Shown: piece after piece, positions 21,517-30,259 of the stretch
How positions within the stretch are numbered: position 1 is the first letter of the stretch
How the letters are laid out: each line of letters opens with the position of its first letter
Assembly: GCA_024508675.1 (NCBI GenBank)
Contig: JANINQ010000003.1
Coordinates: 283,282 to 347,281 of the forward strand
Origin: Afipia sp.
GTDB lineage: Bacteria; Pseudomonadota; Alphaproteobacteria; Rhizobiales; Xanthobacteraceae
Reading direction: 5' to 3'
DNA: 64,000 nt
Program-made: the position numbers and the translations under genes
The notes under the pieces: generated by a model
Database searches by the model: none
The model's input: the letters and a program-made list of their open reading frames with translations, nothing else
What the model was told of the DNA's origin: nothing

Positions 21517-22221
21517 ATGCCGCTCGCGCCCGAAGCCATCGCAACGCTCAAGAAGATCACCACCGCGACCATCACCACCATCCTTCTCAAGAAGGGGCTT
21601 CGGAATGTCTGGCTGCGCGGCGCCCGTCCGCTGCGTCCGGGGCAGGAACGGCTGGTCGGGCCGGCCTTCACGCTGCGCTTCGTTCCAGCGCGCGAGGATC
21701 TCGCCACACCGGAATCCTGGTCGAAGCCGATCTCGACCCGTACCGCCATCGAGGCAATGCCCGAGGGCTGCATCGCCGTGGTCGATGCCATGGGCATCAC
21801 CGATGCCGGTATCTTTGGCGACATTCTCTGCGCGCGCATGGCCAAGCGCGGTGTGACGGCGCTGGTGACCGACGGCGTGGTTCGCGATGTCGAAGGTGTG
21901 CTCGGCACCGGCCTGCCGGTCTGGTGCGATGGCGCTTCCGCGCCTCCGTCCGTGGCGGGTCTCACCTTCGTGAACTGGGGCGAGCCGATCGGATGCGGCG
22001 GCGTTGCCGTATTTCCCGATGACATCATCGTTGCCGATCAGGACGGTGCGGTGCTGATCCCGCAGGCATTCCTCGAACTGATCCTGACCGAAGGTCCGGA
22101 GCAGGAGGCGATGGAAGGCTGGATCGTCAACGAGGTCAACAACGGCGCCGCACTGCCGGGCCTTTATCCGATGAATGCCGAAACCAAGGCGCGCTATGCC
22201 GAATGGAAGGCGAAGAAGTAA
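21517..22221 (+). CDS. RraA family protein (ribonuclease activity regulator / aldolase-like)
   Basis: ITTATITTILLKKGLRNVWLRG..., VVDAMGITDAGIFGDILCARMAKRGVTALVTDGVVRD. Confidence 0.85.
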   Translation: MPLAPEAIATLKKITTATITTILLKKGLRNVWLRGARPLRPGQERLVGPAFTLRFVPAREDLATPESWSKPISTRTAIEAMPEGCIAVVDAMGITDAGIFGDILCARMAKRGVTALVTDGVVRDVEGVLGTGLPVWCDGASAPPSVAGLTFVNWGEPIGCGGVAVFPDDIIVADQDGAVLIPQAFLELILTEGPEQEAMEGWIVNEVNNGAALPGLYPMNAETKARYAEWKAKK

Positions 22222-22238
22222 GAGTTGGTCTCCAGGGT

Positions 22239-22257
22239 ATGATCCGGACCGGATCAT
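22239..22257. repeat. Perfect 9+1+9 bp palindrome ATGATCCGG-A-CCGGATCAT between convergent genes
   Basis: Read directly from sequence. Confidence 0.85.
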
Positions 22258-22263
22258 GCCCGA

Positions 22264-22470
22264 TCATGTTCGGGGCCGCCGCCACCCCACGACCATTGCT
22301 TCCACGAGATTTCCGGATTCGTTGTTTCGCCATTCGCCGTTGATTCTGCGGCACGCGAATGGCAACTCGTATGTCCCGCTCTTGTCTTCACATAAGACCT
22401 GAACCACTTCATCGGGCGATGGTTCGCCATTGCCGTCAAATTCCGCCAGCCGTTGTAATCGTGTGGCCAT
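22264..22470 (-). CDS. Small conserved-looking hypothetical protein (68 aa)
   Basis: MATRLQRLAEFDGNGEPSPDEVVQVLCEDKSGTYELPFACRRINGEWRNNESGNLVEAMVVGWRRPRT; the Met at 22470 preceded by GAAAGGGA is preferred over the longer ORFs. Confidence 0.55.
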   Translation of the reverse strand: MATRLQRLAEFDGNGEPSPDEVVQVLCEDKSGTYELPFACRRINGEWRNNESGNLVEAMVVGWRRPRT

Positions 22471-22669
22471 CGGCAAATCCCTTTCGTGATAAATGCGCCG
22501 GGTTCCCACGGCGCAGGGACGTAAAGCCGAAGTAAGGCGCGCGTGCGTGTCCATTTTAAGACGCTTCCGCGGGTCTTGTGAGTTAGCGCCATTGTGCTGG
22601 CACTCGCTCACCCGATCGTGAGATGATGATGCCCAACACGATCAACATTAAAAGACTGCAGGGGGAGAC

Positions 22670-23509
22670 ATGCAGGAATTGGCCGGCAAGACAGTCTTCG
22701 TAACGGGCGGCGCAAGCGGAATTGGTTTCGCGCTCGGGCGCGCATTCGCGGAGGCGGGCATGAAGGTCATGCTCGCTGACGTTGAGGCTGACGCATTGAA
22801 TGCCGCGGTGAAGAGCCTCCACAATATCGGACCGGACGTGCGCGGAATCGACTGCGACGTTGCGGATGCGGCCAGCGTTGAACGAGCGGCCAGGGCGACG
22901 TTTGAGGCCTTTGGAAAAGTTCATGTCGTTTGCAACAACGCCGGCGTTGCCGCCGGCGGCGGAGTTGATGACATCGCGCTCGATAGCTGGCGCTGGGTGC
23001 TCGATGTGAACCTGATGGGGGTCGTTCACGGCATTCGTGCTTTCCTGCCGCATATGCGCGCGCACGGCGAGGGCGGGCACATCGTCAACACGGCGTCGAT
23101 GGCCGGAATGCAGAGTGGTCTTGGATTCAGTCCATACACCGCGAGCAAGTTCGCCGTGGTCGGCATGTCGGAAGGGTTGGCGCCGCAACTGGCGCCGTTC
23201 GGGATCGGCGTCAGCGTTCTTTGTCCGGGATTTGTCCGCACCCGTATCGGTGAGAGCGGCCGCAACCGGCCGGAGCAATACGGCGCCACGCAGGTGCCGG
23301 ACCCCGGCAGTCCAACGGCCGTACTGGTGGCCATGGTGGACGAACTGATCCGCAACGGGATCGATCCGGCGGACGTTGCCGCTCGTGTTCTGGCCGCGAT
23401 CCGCTCCAACGAGCTTTATGTCTTTACGCATCCGGAGATGCGCACCGAGGTCGAAGGCCGGTTCGCGGCCATCAAGACGGCTTTCGACAAGGCGGCGGTT
23501 CCGGGGTGA
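22670..23509 (+). CDS. SDR family oxidoreductase
   Basis: GKTVFVTGGASGIGFALG, NNAGVAAGG, YTASKFAV. Confidence 0.93.
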   Translation: MQELAGKTVFVTGGASGIGFALGRAFAEAGMKVMLADVEADALNAAVKSLHNIGPDVRGIDCDVADAASVERAARATFEAFGKVHVVCNNAGVAAGGGVDDIALDSWRWVLDVNLMGVVHGIRAFLPHMRAHGEGGHIVNTASMAGMQSGLGFSPYTASKFAVVGMSEGLAPQLAPFGIGVSVLCPGFVRTRIGESGRNRPEQYGATQVPDPGSPTAVLVAMVDELIRNGIDPADVAARVLAAIRSNELYVFTHPEMRTEVEGRFAAIKTAFDKAAVPG

Positions 23510-23601
23510 TTTTTCGCTATTAGCCCCGGAGTTTCATCGATCGGGACAAGCATTGATTCACGTCTTCCCGCCGAACATGGGTGGCGGAAAGGAGTGCATC
23601 C

Positions 23602-23799
23602 ATGCGTCAGCTCATTCTCGCAATCACCGGCGCGGGCGGTGTCTTCCTGCTCGCCGGTGCCCTCCGGAACCGCGGCTGGTCACTGGCCGATGAGGTCTGT
23701 GTCCGGGGCGCGGTTTTGTGTGACAACCCGGGCTGGATACTCGCCATCGTTGCGCTGCTGCTATTCGTGGCGACGATTCAAAGTATCGCCAAGACCTGA
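23602..23799 (+). CDS. Small two-TM hypothetical protein (65 aa)
   Basis: MRQLILAITGAGGVFLLAGALRNRGWSLADEVCVRGAVLCDNPGWILAIVALLLFVATIQSIAKT; GGAAAGGAG RBS upstream. Confidence 0.6.
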   Translation: MRQLILAITGAGGVFLLAGALRNRGWSLADEVCVRGAVLCDNPGWILAIVALLLFVATIQSIAKT

Positions 23800-23833
23800 A
23801 ATCGGTCAGTCAACCTGACCTGATCGGAACCGC

Positions 23834-24688
23834 TTACATCGCAAGCGTCATCCAGAACTCGTCGGCTACGAGTGCCGTTGTGTTCGAGCCGACGGCGGTT
23901 GACCCGGCGTCCATGACCGGATCGGATTTGGCGATCTCGGCAGGGCGAGGCTGTAAAAAGGGTGCGGCATTCGCAAGCATCGGTTGTTCGAAACGCTTTG
24001 CGCCTTCGGCGTCCATCGCAAACAAAGGGCGATATTTGGCAAATCCGGTATCCTCGACCATGAGGAATGTACGGTTGTCGAGCACGCGCCAATGTTCGCC
24101 CCAGCGCGCAGCGACCACAGCGTGGTCGTCTCCGGTCGCGGTCTCGCGAATGATCACGAGACGGAGATCTTTTTCCGGCACGCCAGCGGCGCGCAGCGCC
24201 ACCAGCTTTGCAATCGCATAGTCCTCGCAGTCGCCTGCGCCTGAAGCCAGCGTGGCCAGCGGCGAAGACCAGTGATCTTCCAGGCCATACTGTGCGCGGT
24301 CACTGATCGGACGGATCGCGAGATTGATTGCGCGGTTGATTTCGCCGAGACGCGCGAGGCCATCACGGGTCGTGGCGGCATTGACGATATCCAGAAACCG
24401 GAGCGCGGGCTGCGACGTGCAGTGGCTACGATCGGCGGCGCAGGCCGCAATGACATCCGCCTCTGCTGCAATCGCGCGCTCAACCGCGAGCCATTTGTCG
24501 CGCAGCGGACCATCGGTCAGGGCCGATGTTGAAAGGCCGAAAGGCTCGTCCCGGGAAGGTGCGGCTGACTCGATGGCGACGGGATTTTCACGCAGGGCAT
24601 AGGCTGCCGCATGCGCCTCAGCGCCCGACAGAAGCGTGAAAAATGCAGTGGCCAGTGCGCCTGCACGCGCTGCGATGAAAGCCGACAT
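23834..24688 (-). CDS. Bacterial transglutaminase-like cysteine proteinase (BTLCP, LapG-like), secreted
   Basis: Signal peptide; catalytic Cys in GDCEDYAIAKL, His in DDHAVVAARW, Asp in VLDNRT. Confidence 0.85.
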   Translation of the reverse strand: MSAFIAARAGALATAFFTLLSGAEAHAAAYALRENPVAIESAAPSRDEPFGLSTSALTDGPLRDKWLAVERAIAAEADVIAACAADRSHCTSQPALRFLDIVNAATTRDGLARLGEINRAINLAIRPISDRAQYGLEDHWSSPLATLASGAGDCEDYAIAKLVALRAAGVPEKDLRLVIIRETATGDDHAVVAARWGEHWRVLDNRTFLMVEDTGFAKYRPLFAMDAEGAKRFEQPMLANAAPFLQPRPAEIAKSDPVMDAGSTAVGSNTTALVADEFWMTLAM

Positions 24689-25256
24689 GTGACGTCCCTT
24701 GTCCGGACATCGGCTTGCAAGGTATGCGCGCTCGTGACCGGATCATTTCGTCACAAGGAGTAGGCGGGGTAGCCCTTTCGGAGACTTAATCCGGGCCATA
24801 TCGCGGTCATTTCGTTTCAAATATGCGGAACTGATGCTGACCAGATTGTCTAAAATTGTAAGATAGGGCTAACGCGCGCGCCCGCACGTGCAAAAGACGC
24901 GATTTTTGAAGTAATAGAAGTATAAATCTCGATTTTCACAGTTTTATCTGTGGAAGCTGCAATACACGCTAGATTTCTGATTCTCTATTTTCATGCGAGA
25001 TAGCGCTGTTAAGGGCTATTTGCTTGTGACGAGAGAAGTTTTGGCTTATGCGGAACTATGAGAAATATGGATTTTATTTCATCGATTTAGGGGATTTGGC
25101 TTAAACGCCCCAGATTTTGCGCTGTCATATTACTTAACAGAGGCATGTAAAACCGAGCCCTTTAGTTCATTCCACTAGGGGGTTGGATGGTTTGATGCTA
25201 TGAATTCGGCATTCTCAATTTCTTAACAATAACTTTTTGATACGGGCGGGCAGGGT

Positions 25257-28200
25257 TTGAATTTCGCCGGACCATTTGACTCCGAGCTGTCGCACGTCTC
25301 CCCGGTTTCACTGGGGGGAGATGGTTTTACGTTCGGCAAGCCCAGCTTCATCCAGCATCATCCGTCCGACAGCCACGTGGTCATTCCCGATGCCCACCTG
25401 ATGTTCTCGGGCGACTACACGCGGATCGGCAGCGACCTGATCATTTCCGGAAACGGTCAGAAGATTGTCGTCGGAAATTACTTCAAGGGCGAGACGCGGC
25501 CTGCGCTGACCTCGAAGGACGGCGCGACGCTCGCAGGTCATATCGTCGATGCGTTGACCGGTCACGTTCACTACGCGCAGGCCAATACCGCAGCGCCCGC
25601 TGCAGGCCAGGTCATCGGCAATGTGCTGAAACTGTCCGGCAGCGCGACCGCCATCCGGAATGGCGTGTCCATCGAATTGCACATTGGCGACGCTATCCAG
25701 AAAGGCGATGTGATCCAGACCGGATCGGACTCGTCGATCGGCATGACCTTCGTCGACGGCAGCGCGTTCGGCATGACGTCGAATGCACGCATGGTGATGA
25801 ACGAGATGATCTACGATCCGAACGGGTCGTCGAACTCATCGCTCATCAGCCTCGTGCAAGGCACGATCACATTTGTGGCCGGGCAGACCGCGAAGAACGG
25901 CAACATGCGCGTCGAGACGCCGGTTGCCACGATGGGCATTCGCGGCACCGCCGTGCTGGTCGAGATCGGCGCGAACGATGGCCCTACAAAGTTCTCGGTT
26001 CTTGTCGAGCCGGATGGGCACACGGGCTCCTATAACCTTTACGACAAGGCCACCGGCCAGCTGATTGGCACGGTGTCTCAGGCCGGGCAGGTCACTTACG
26101 TGACAAGCCTCGGTCTCGGCCAGCCTCCGTCCGCCATCGAGCAATTGAAGACCCTGCAGGATCAGCAGAACGAGAAGTCGATCATCCAGCAGGTCTTCCA
26201 GCTTTTCTTCCCGAACTACAATCCGGACGACTCCAATCCGAAGTCGCCGAAGTTCGGGCATAACACGAGCGGCAATAATCTTGCCGAGATCATCTTCACG
26301 ACGAATTCCAACAAGCAGCAGACGTTTCTGACGCAGATCGAACTGCGCTTTGCCGTGACCGATCCGCTCACCGGCATCACGACGTACCAGAACAAGATCT
26401 TCTACAACAGCAAGGCTTCGTTCTCGGCGGATTCGGTCTTCGGAAATCAGGCCTTCGTCTCGACCACCGAGACCTTCAAGTTTGCCGATGTCGTCAAGAT
26501 TGACGACCCTGATATTGGCAACGCGCCGTTTTACGATATTGGCGTTCCTTTCGTTGCGGGCAGCGCGATCATCAAGAGCGCGGTCAGCACGATTCCGCAA
26601 ATGAGCGAAACTTTCCTGAAGTCGCTCCTCAGCATCAATCAGACCACGGGCGTCGTCTCGTTCGATCGTCAGCAGTTCAACTTTCTGGATGACGGCCAGA
26701 CGGTCACCTTCAAGATTCAGGTCACCGCCACATCCGGCCCTGACACAGGCGTTGTCGAAATTCCGGTCACGATTACGGGCGAGAACGATGCGCCGACAAT
26801 TGTTGTCGGGACCGCAACGACAATTGCCGGCGGTGTGAAGGAAGACACCGGCATCACCACTTCAGGCGACATTGCCACTCACGGCACAATCACGTTTCAG
26901 GATTTCGACCTCACGGACGCTCATAGCGCAACCGTGGTGCTGAACTCGACGGCGTCGGGACTGCCGCATTTCGTTGCCGGCACCGAGATCGGGCACTTCA
27001 CTATTGATCCGGTCGCGGAGACCCTGACCGACACGAACAATCAGGGGACGGTCGGCTGGCACTTCACGCTGGACGATGACGATCCGACACTGCAGTCGCT
27101 GGCCGAAGGCCAGACGATCACGCAGACCTATACGATCACGATCAAGGATAATAACGGCGTTCCGGTGACGCAGACCGTCACGATCACGATTACCGGAACC
27201 AACGATGCTCCGGTGCTTTCCGCCGATACGGCCGCGTCCCATCATGCGGAGGAAGTCCTCAATACGACCAACTCATCTGTCGAGGATGTCGTCACCGGAT
27301 CATTGTCGTTCAGCGACGTCGATCTGTCGGATACGCACTCCGCAACCGCCGCACTTCATCCGGGCGCAGTCGTTTGGTCCGGCGGCTTATACAGCGGCAT
27401 TCCGTCAGCCACACTGACGGCGCTCGCCACGGCGATGAACACCTCCGTCACCGACAGCACCGGTACAGGCGCGGGCTCCGTCGGCTGGGAATTCAAAGTT
27501 CCCGACCATCTTTTCGACTTCCTCGCCGATGGCGAGACGCTGACCATCACCTATGACGTCACCATCACCGACAACAACGGTGTGTCGTCAACGCAGCAGG
27601 TCGTCGTCCAGATCGGCGCGGCAAACGATGAACCCGTCATTTCGGTGATTGATGCGGGCGCGGCTGTGCAGGAAGATGCGAGCGTCCAGCCAGGAAACCT
27701 CCTGACCGATACGGGGCCGGTGACCTTCACCGATACCGATCTGACGGATACGCACACGGCGCATGTTGCCTTCAACAATGCTGTCGGAGGTGGCGGCGGT
27801 TCTGTAAATACCGCGTTGCTCACGGCGCTCGGAACAGCCTTGAGCGTTCCGTCATCAACGCTTGCTGCCGGCGTTCATACGTTCAACTGGGACTTCGCCC
27901 TGGATAATAACCTCGTCCAGTACCTTGGTGCAGGGGAGACGGTCACCGCGACCTACACCATCACCGTCAAGGACAACAGCGGCGACCTCAACGCGATCTC
28001 CGCCGGGCAGACGGTTACTGTTGTTATCACCGGCACCAACGACACGCCGATGATCACCGCGGTCGATGTGGCGGGCGCAGTCAAGGAAGACGACGCTCTC
28101 GTCGCTGTGAACACGCTCCACGATACGGGGTCGGTGACGTTTGCGGACCTTGATGCGACGGATCACGAGACCGCGACGGTTGCGTTTGTCGGCGATGCGA

Positions 28201-30116
28201 CCAGCTCGGCGGCGGCGATTCCCGGATCGCTGCACACAGCGCTGCAAAGTGCGCTGACGCTGCAGAACAGCTCTTTCACGTCGAACACCGGCACGATCAA
28301 CTGGGATTTCAATCTCGACAACAGCCTGGTCCAGTATCTGGCCGATGGCGAGACGATCACCGTGACCTATACGATCACGGTAAAGGACGACAGCGGGACG
28401 GGGACCGATACGTCAACGGCCCAGACGGTTACAGTTGTCATTACCGGCACCAATGACGCACCAGTCGTCAGCGGCGCGGTCACTGACGTCAATGCAATCG
28501 AAGATGGCAGCGCGAGCACGCTGGACGCGCTGGCCAATGCTTCGGATGTCGATAACGGGGCTATCCTGTCGGTCGTCGATGTGCCGGGCACGCTTCCGGC
28601 GGGCGTGACCTATGATGCCGTTCATCACACCTTTACGCTCGATCCGTCCCATGCGGCCTATCAGTATCTCGCGGCGGGGCAGACTACCGTCGTGACCGTG
28701 AATTATGGCGTGACTGACGGTATCGTCACAACGCCAACAGCAGCCTCGGTGTCATGGACGATCACGGGCACCAATGATGATCCTGTCGTTGCCGGGCCTC
28801 TCACGCTCTCGACGACGGAAGGCGACGCGCCGGTCGTGCGCGACCTTCTTGCCGGTGCTTTCGACGTCGATACCGGCGATACACTGTCCGTCGTCACCGA
28901 CAGCATTCAGTATTCGATCAATGGCGGTACGCCGACAACCACGACGCCAGCCGGGATCACCTTCCCGGATGAGCATACGTTAAACATCGATGCGGCAGGG
29001 CTCCATCATCTGCCGGCGGGTGTGACAGAAACCATCGTTGTCAGTTACGACATTGCAGACAATCACGGTGGCCTTGTCTCGCAGACAGAGACGATCACGG
29101 TCACCGGCGTCAATGATCGGCCGGTCCTGGCCGCGGGCGCCGATCTCGCAACGATTACCGAAAATGAAACGGCAAATACCGGACAACTGGTCAGTTCGTT
29201 TGCAACCGGCATTTCCGATCCTGACGATGGCGCGCTGAAGGGCGTGGCGATCACCGGATACACCAGCCAGAACGGCCATTGGGAATACTCGATCGATGGC
29301 GGAGGTAGCTGGACGACCTTCGGAACCTATTCGTCAACCGGCGGATTGCTGCTGGCCAGCGATGACAAGGTGCGCTTCGTTCCTAATGGTGAAAATGGCG
29401 GCACTGATACGCTGACCTATGTCGCGTGGGACCAGACGTCGGGCACGCACGGACAGGTGACGAATACCGTGTATCCCCAATTCTGGGCCGCGTTCTCCGA
29501 AGGGAGCCAGGCGCAGACCACCACACTGACGGTGACAAGCCTGAACGACGCACCGCATATCGATGTTACAGATGCGCAGCTTTCCACGAGCGGCGGCAGC
29601 ACGATCATTTCAGGCGCGGCCATTGTTGACCCGGATGCGGCAGACGGCTTCATGGTCAATCTGGTGCCGGATTCAGGCACGGTGACCGGCACACTGGACT
29701 CAATCACCTATACGCCGCCCGGCGTTCCGCCCCAGCTCGGCCAGATCACGGCAACGGTCACCGATATTGCCGGCGCGAGCGATACGGTGAATTTCATCTT
29801 CAACGTGTCCGGAACGGGGCCGGTGACGATGCAGAGCACATCGGAAAAGGACGTGTTCTTCGCCACAGCCTATCAGGATACGTTCGTTTTCACGTCGGGT
29901 TCGAACCAGGACACGATTTCGGGATTCACCACTGGAACCGACAAGATCGATCTGCAGGCCTTCTCGTCCATCGATGCGGCGGCGTTGACGACCCTGCTGG
30001 CCAATGCCGATCACATCGGCAGCGATACGCTGCTGCATCTGAATGGCACCACCGATACGGTGCTGGTGAAGGGCGTGGCGGCACTGAACGCCAGCGATTT
30101 CATCCTCCACGCCTGA
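25257..30116 (+). CDS. Giant T1SS adhesin: N-terminal retention-like region with PAAG motif, FecR domain, VCBS/cadherin-like repeats, RTX-type C-terminus
   Basis: NTAAPAAGQVIGNVLKLSGSATAIRNG; FecR-like IGDAIQKGDVIQTGSDSSIGMTFVDGSAFGM...MGIRGTAVLVEI; repeated G(T/E/V)ND(A/T/D)P modules; C-terminal DTFVFTSGSNQDTISGFTTGTDKIDLQAF. TTG start uncertain. Confidence 0.85.
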   Translation: MNFAGPFDSELSHVSPVSLGGDGFTFGKPSFIQHHPSDSHVVIPDAHLMFSGDYTRIGSDLIISGNGQKIVVGNYFKGETRPALTSKDGATLAGHIVDALTGHVHYAQANTAAPAAGQVIGNVLKLSGSATAIRNGVSIELHIGDAIQKGDVIQTGSDSSIGMTFVDGSAFGMTSNARMVMNEMIYDPNGSSNSSLISLVQGTITFVAGQTAKNGNMRVETPVATMGIRGTAVLVEIGANDGPTKFSVLVEPDGHTGSYNLYDKATGQLIGTVSQAGQVTYVTSLGLGQPPSAIEQLKTLQDQQNEKSIIQQVFQLFFPNYNPDDSNPKSPKFGHNTSGNNLAEIIFTTNSNKQQTFLTQIELRFAVTDPLTGITTYQNKIFYNSKASFSADSVFGNQAFVSTTETFKFADVVKIDDPDIGNAPFYDIGVPFVAGSAIIKSAVSTIPQMSETFLKSLLSINQTTGVVSFDRQQFNFLDDGQTVTFKIQVTATSGPDTGVVEIPVTITGENDAPTIVVGTATTIAGGVKEDTGITTSGDIATHGTITFQDFDLTDAHSATVVLNSTASGLPHFVAGTEIGHFTIDPVAETLTDTNNQGTVGWHFTLDDDDPTLQSLAEGQTITQTYTITIKDNNGVPVTQTVTITITGTNDAPVLSADTAASHHAEEVLNTTNSSVEDVVTGSLSFSDVDLSDTHSATAALHPGAVVWSGGLYSGIPSATLTALATAMNTSVTDSTGTGAGSVGWEFKVPDHLFDFLADGETLTITYDVTITDNNGVSSTQQVVVQIGAANDEPVISVIDAGAAVQEDASVQPGNLLTDTGPVTFTDTDLTDTHTAHVAFNNAVGGGGGSVNTALLTALGTALSVPSSTLAAGVHTFNWDFALDNNLVQYLGAGETVTATYTITVKDNSGDLNAISAGQTVTVVITGTNDTPMITAVDVAGAVKEDDALVAVNTLHDTGSVTFADLDATDHETATVAFVGDATSSAAAIPGSLHTALQSALTLQNSSFTSNTGTINWDFNLDNSLVQYLADGETITVTYTITVKDDSGTGTDTSTAQTVTVVITGTNDAPVVSGAVTDVNAIEDGSASTLDALANASDVDNGAILSVVDVPGTLPAGVTYDAVHHTFTLDPSHAAYQYLAAGQTTVVTVNYGVTDGIVTTPTAASVSWTITGTNDDPVVAGPLTLSTTEGDAPVVRDLLAGAFDVDTGDTLSVVTDSIQYSINGGTPTTTTPAGITFPDEHTLNIDAAGLHHLPAGVTETIVVSYDIADNHGGLVSQTETITVTGVNDRPVLAAGADLATITENETANTGQLVSSFATGISDPDDGALKGVAITGYTSQNGHWEYSIDGGGSWTTFGTYSSTGGLLLASDDKVRFVPNGENGGTDTLTYVAWDQTSGTHGQVTNTVYPQFWAAFSEGSQAQTTTLTVTSLNDAPHIDVTDAQLSTSGGSTIISGAAIVDPDAADGFMVNLVPDSGTVTGTLDSITYTPPGVPPQLGQITATVTDIAGASDTVNFIFNVSGTGPVTMQSTSEKDVFFATAYQDTFVFTSGSNQDTISGFTTGTDKIDLQAFSSIDAAALTTLLANADHIGSDTLLHLNGTTDTVLVKGVAALNASDFILHA
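26770..29560 (+). repeat. Tandem VCBS/cadherin-like repeat modules inside the adhesin gene
   Basis: Recurrent module junctions GENDAPT, GTNDAPV, AANDEPV, GTNDTPM, GTNDAPV, GTNDDPV, GVNDRPV, SLNDAPH, spaced ~300-450 bp. Boundaries approximate. Confidence 0.75.
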
Positions 30117-30126
30117 GGGGTGGAGG

Positions 30127-30159
30127 GCCGGAAACATTAACTTCGATCACGTTTCCGGC
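30127..30159 (+). other. Hairpin GCCGGAAAC-N15-GTTTCCGGC between adhesin and T1SS genes
   Basis: 9-bp perfect inverted repeat 11 bp after the adhesin stop; no U tract. Confidence 0.7.
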
Positions 30160-30259
30160 TGCAACGGCAGCCCGCCTCATGGCATGATGGGACCTGCCGG
30201 ACCGGTCGTTCATGATCTGCAAATTGTTGCCCTGACGGACGCCGGCAAGCCAGGTATCG

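Noticed and set aside
25257-30116. Possible CRISPR-like or satellite repeat in the adhesin gene
   Set aside because: Repetition is at protein-domain level (VCBS-like modules, ~100-150 aa), degenerate at DNA level, with no spacer/repeat periodicity.
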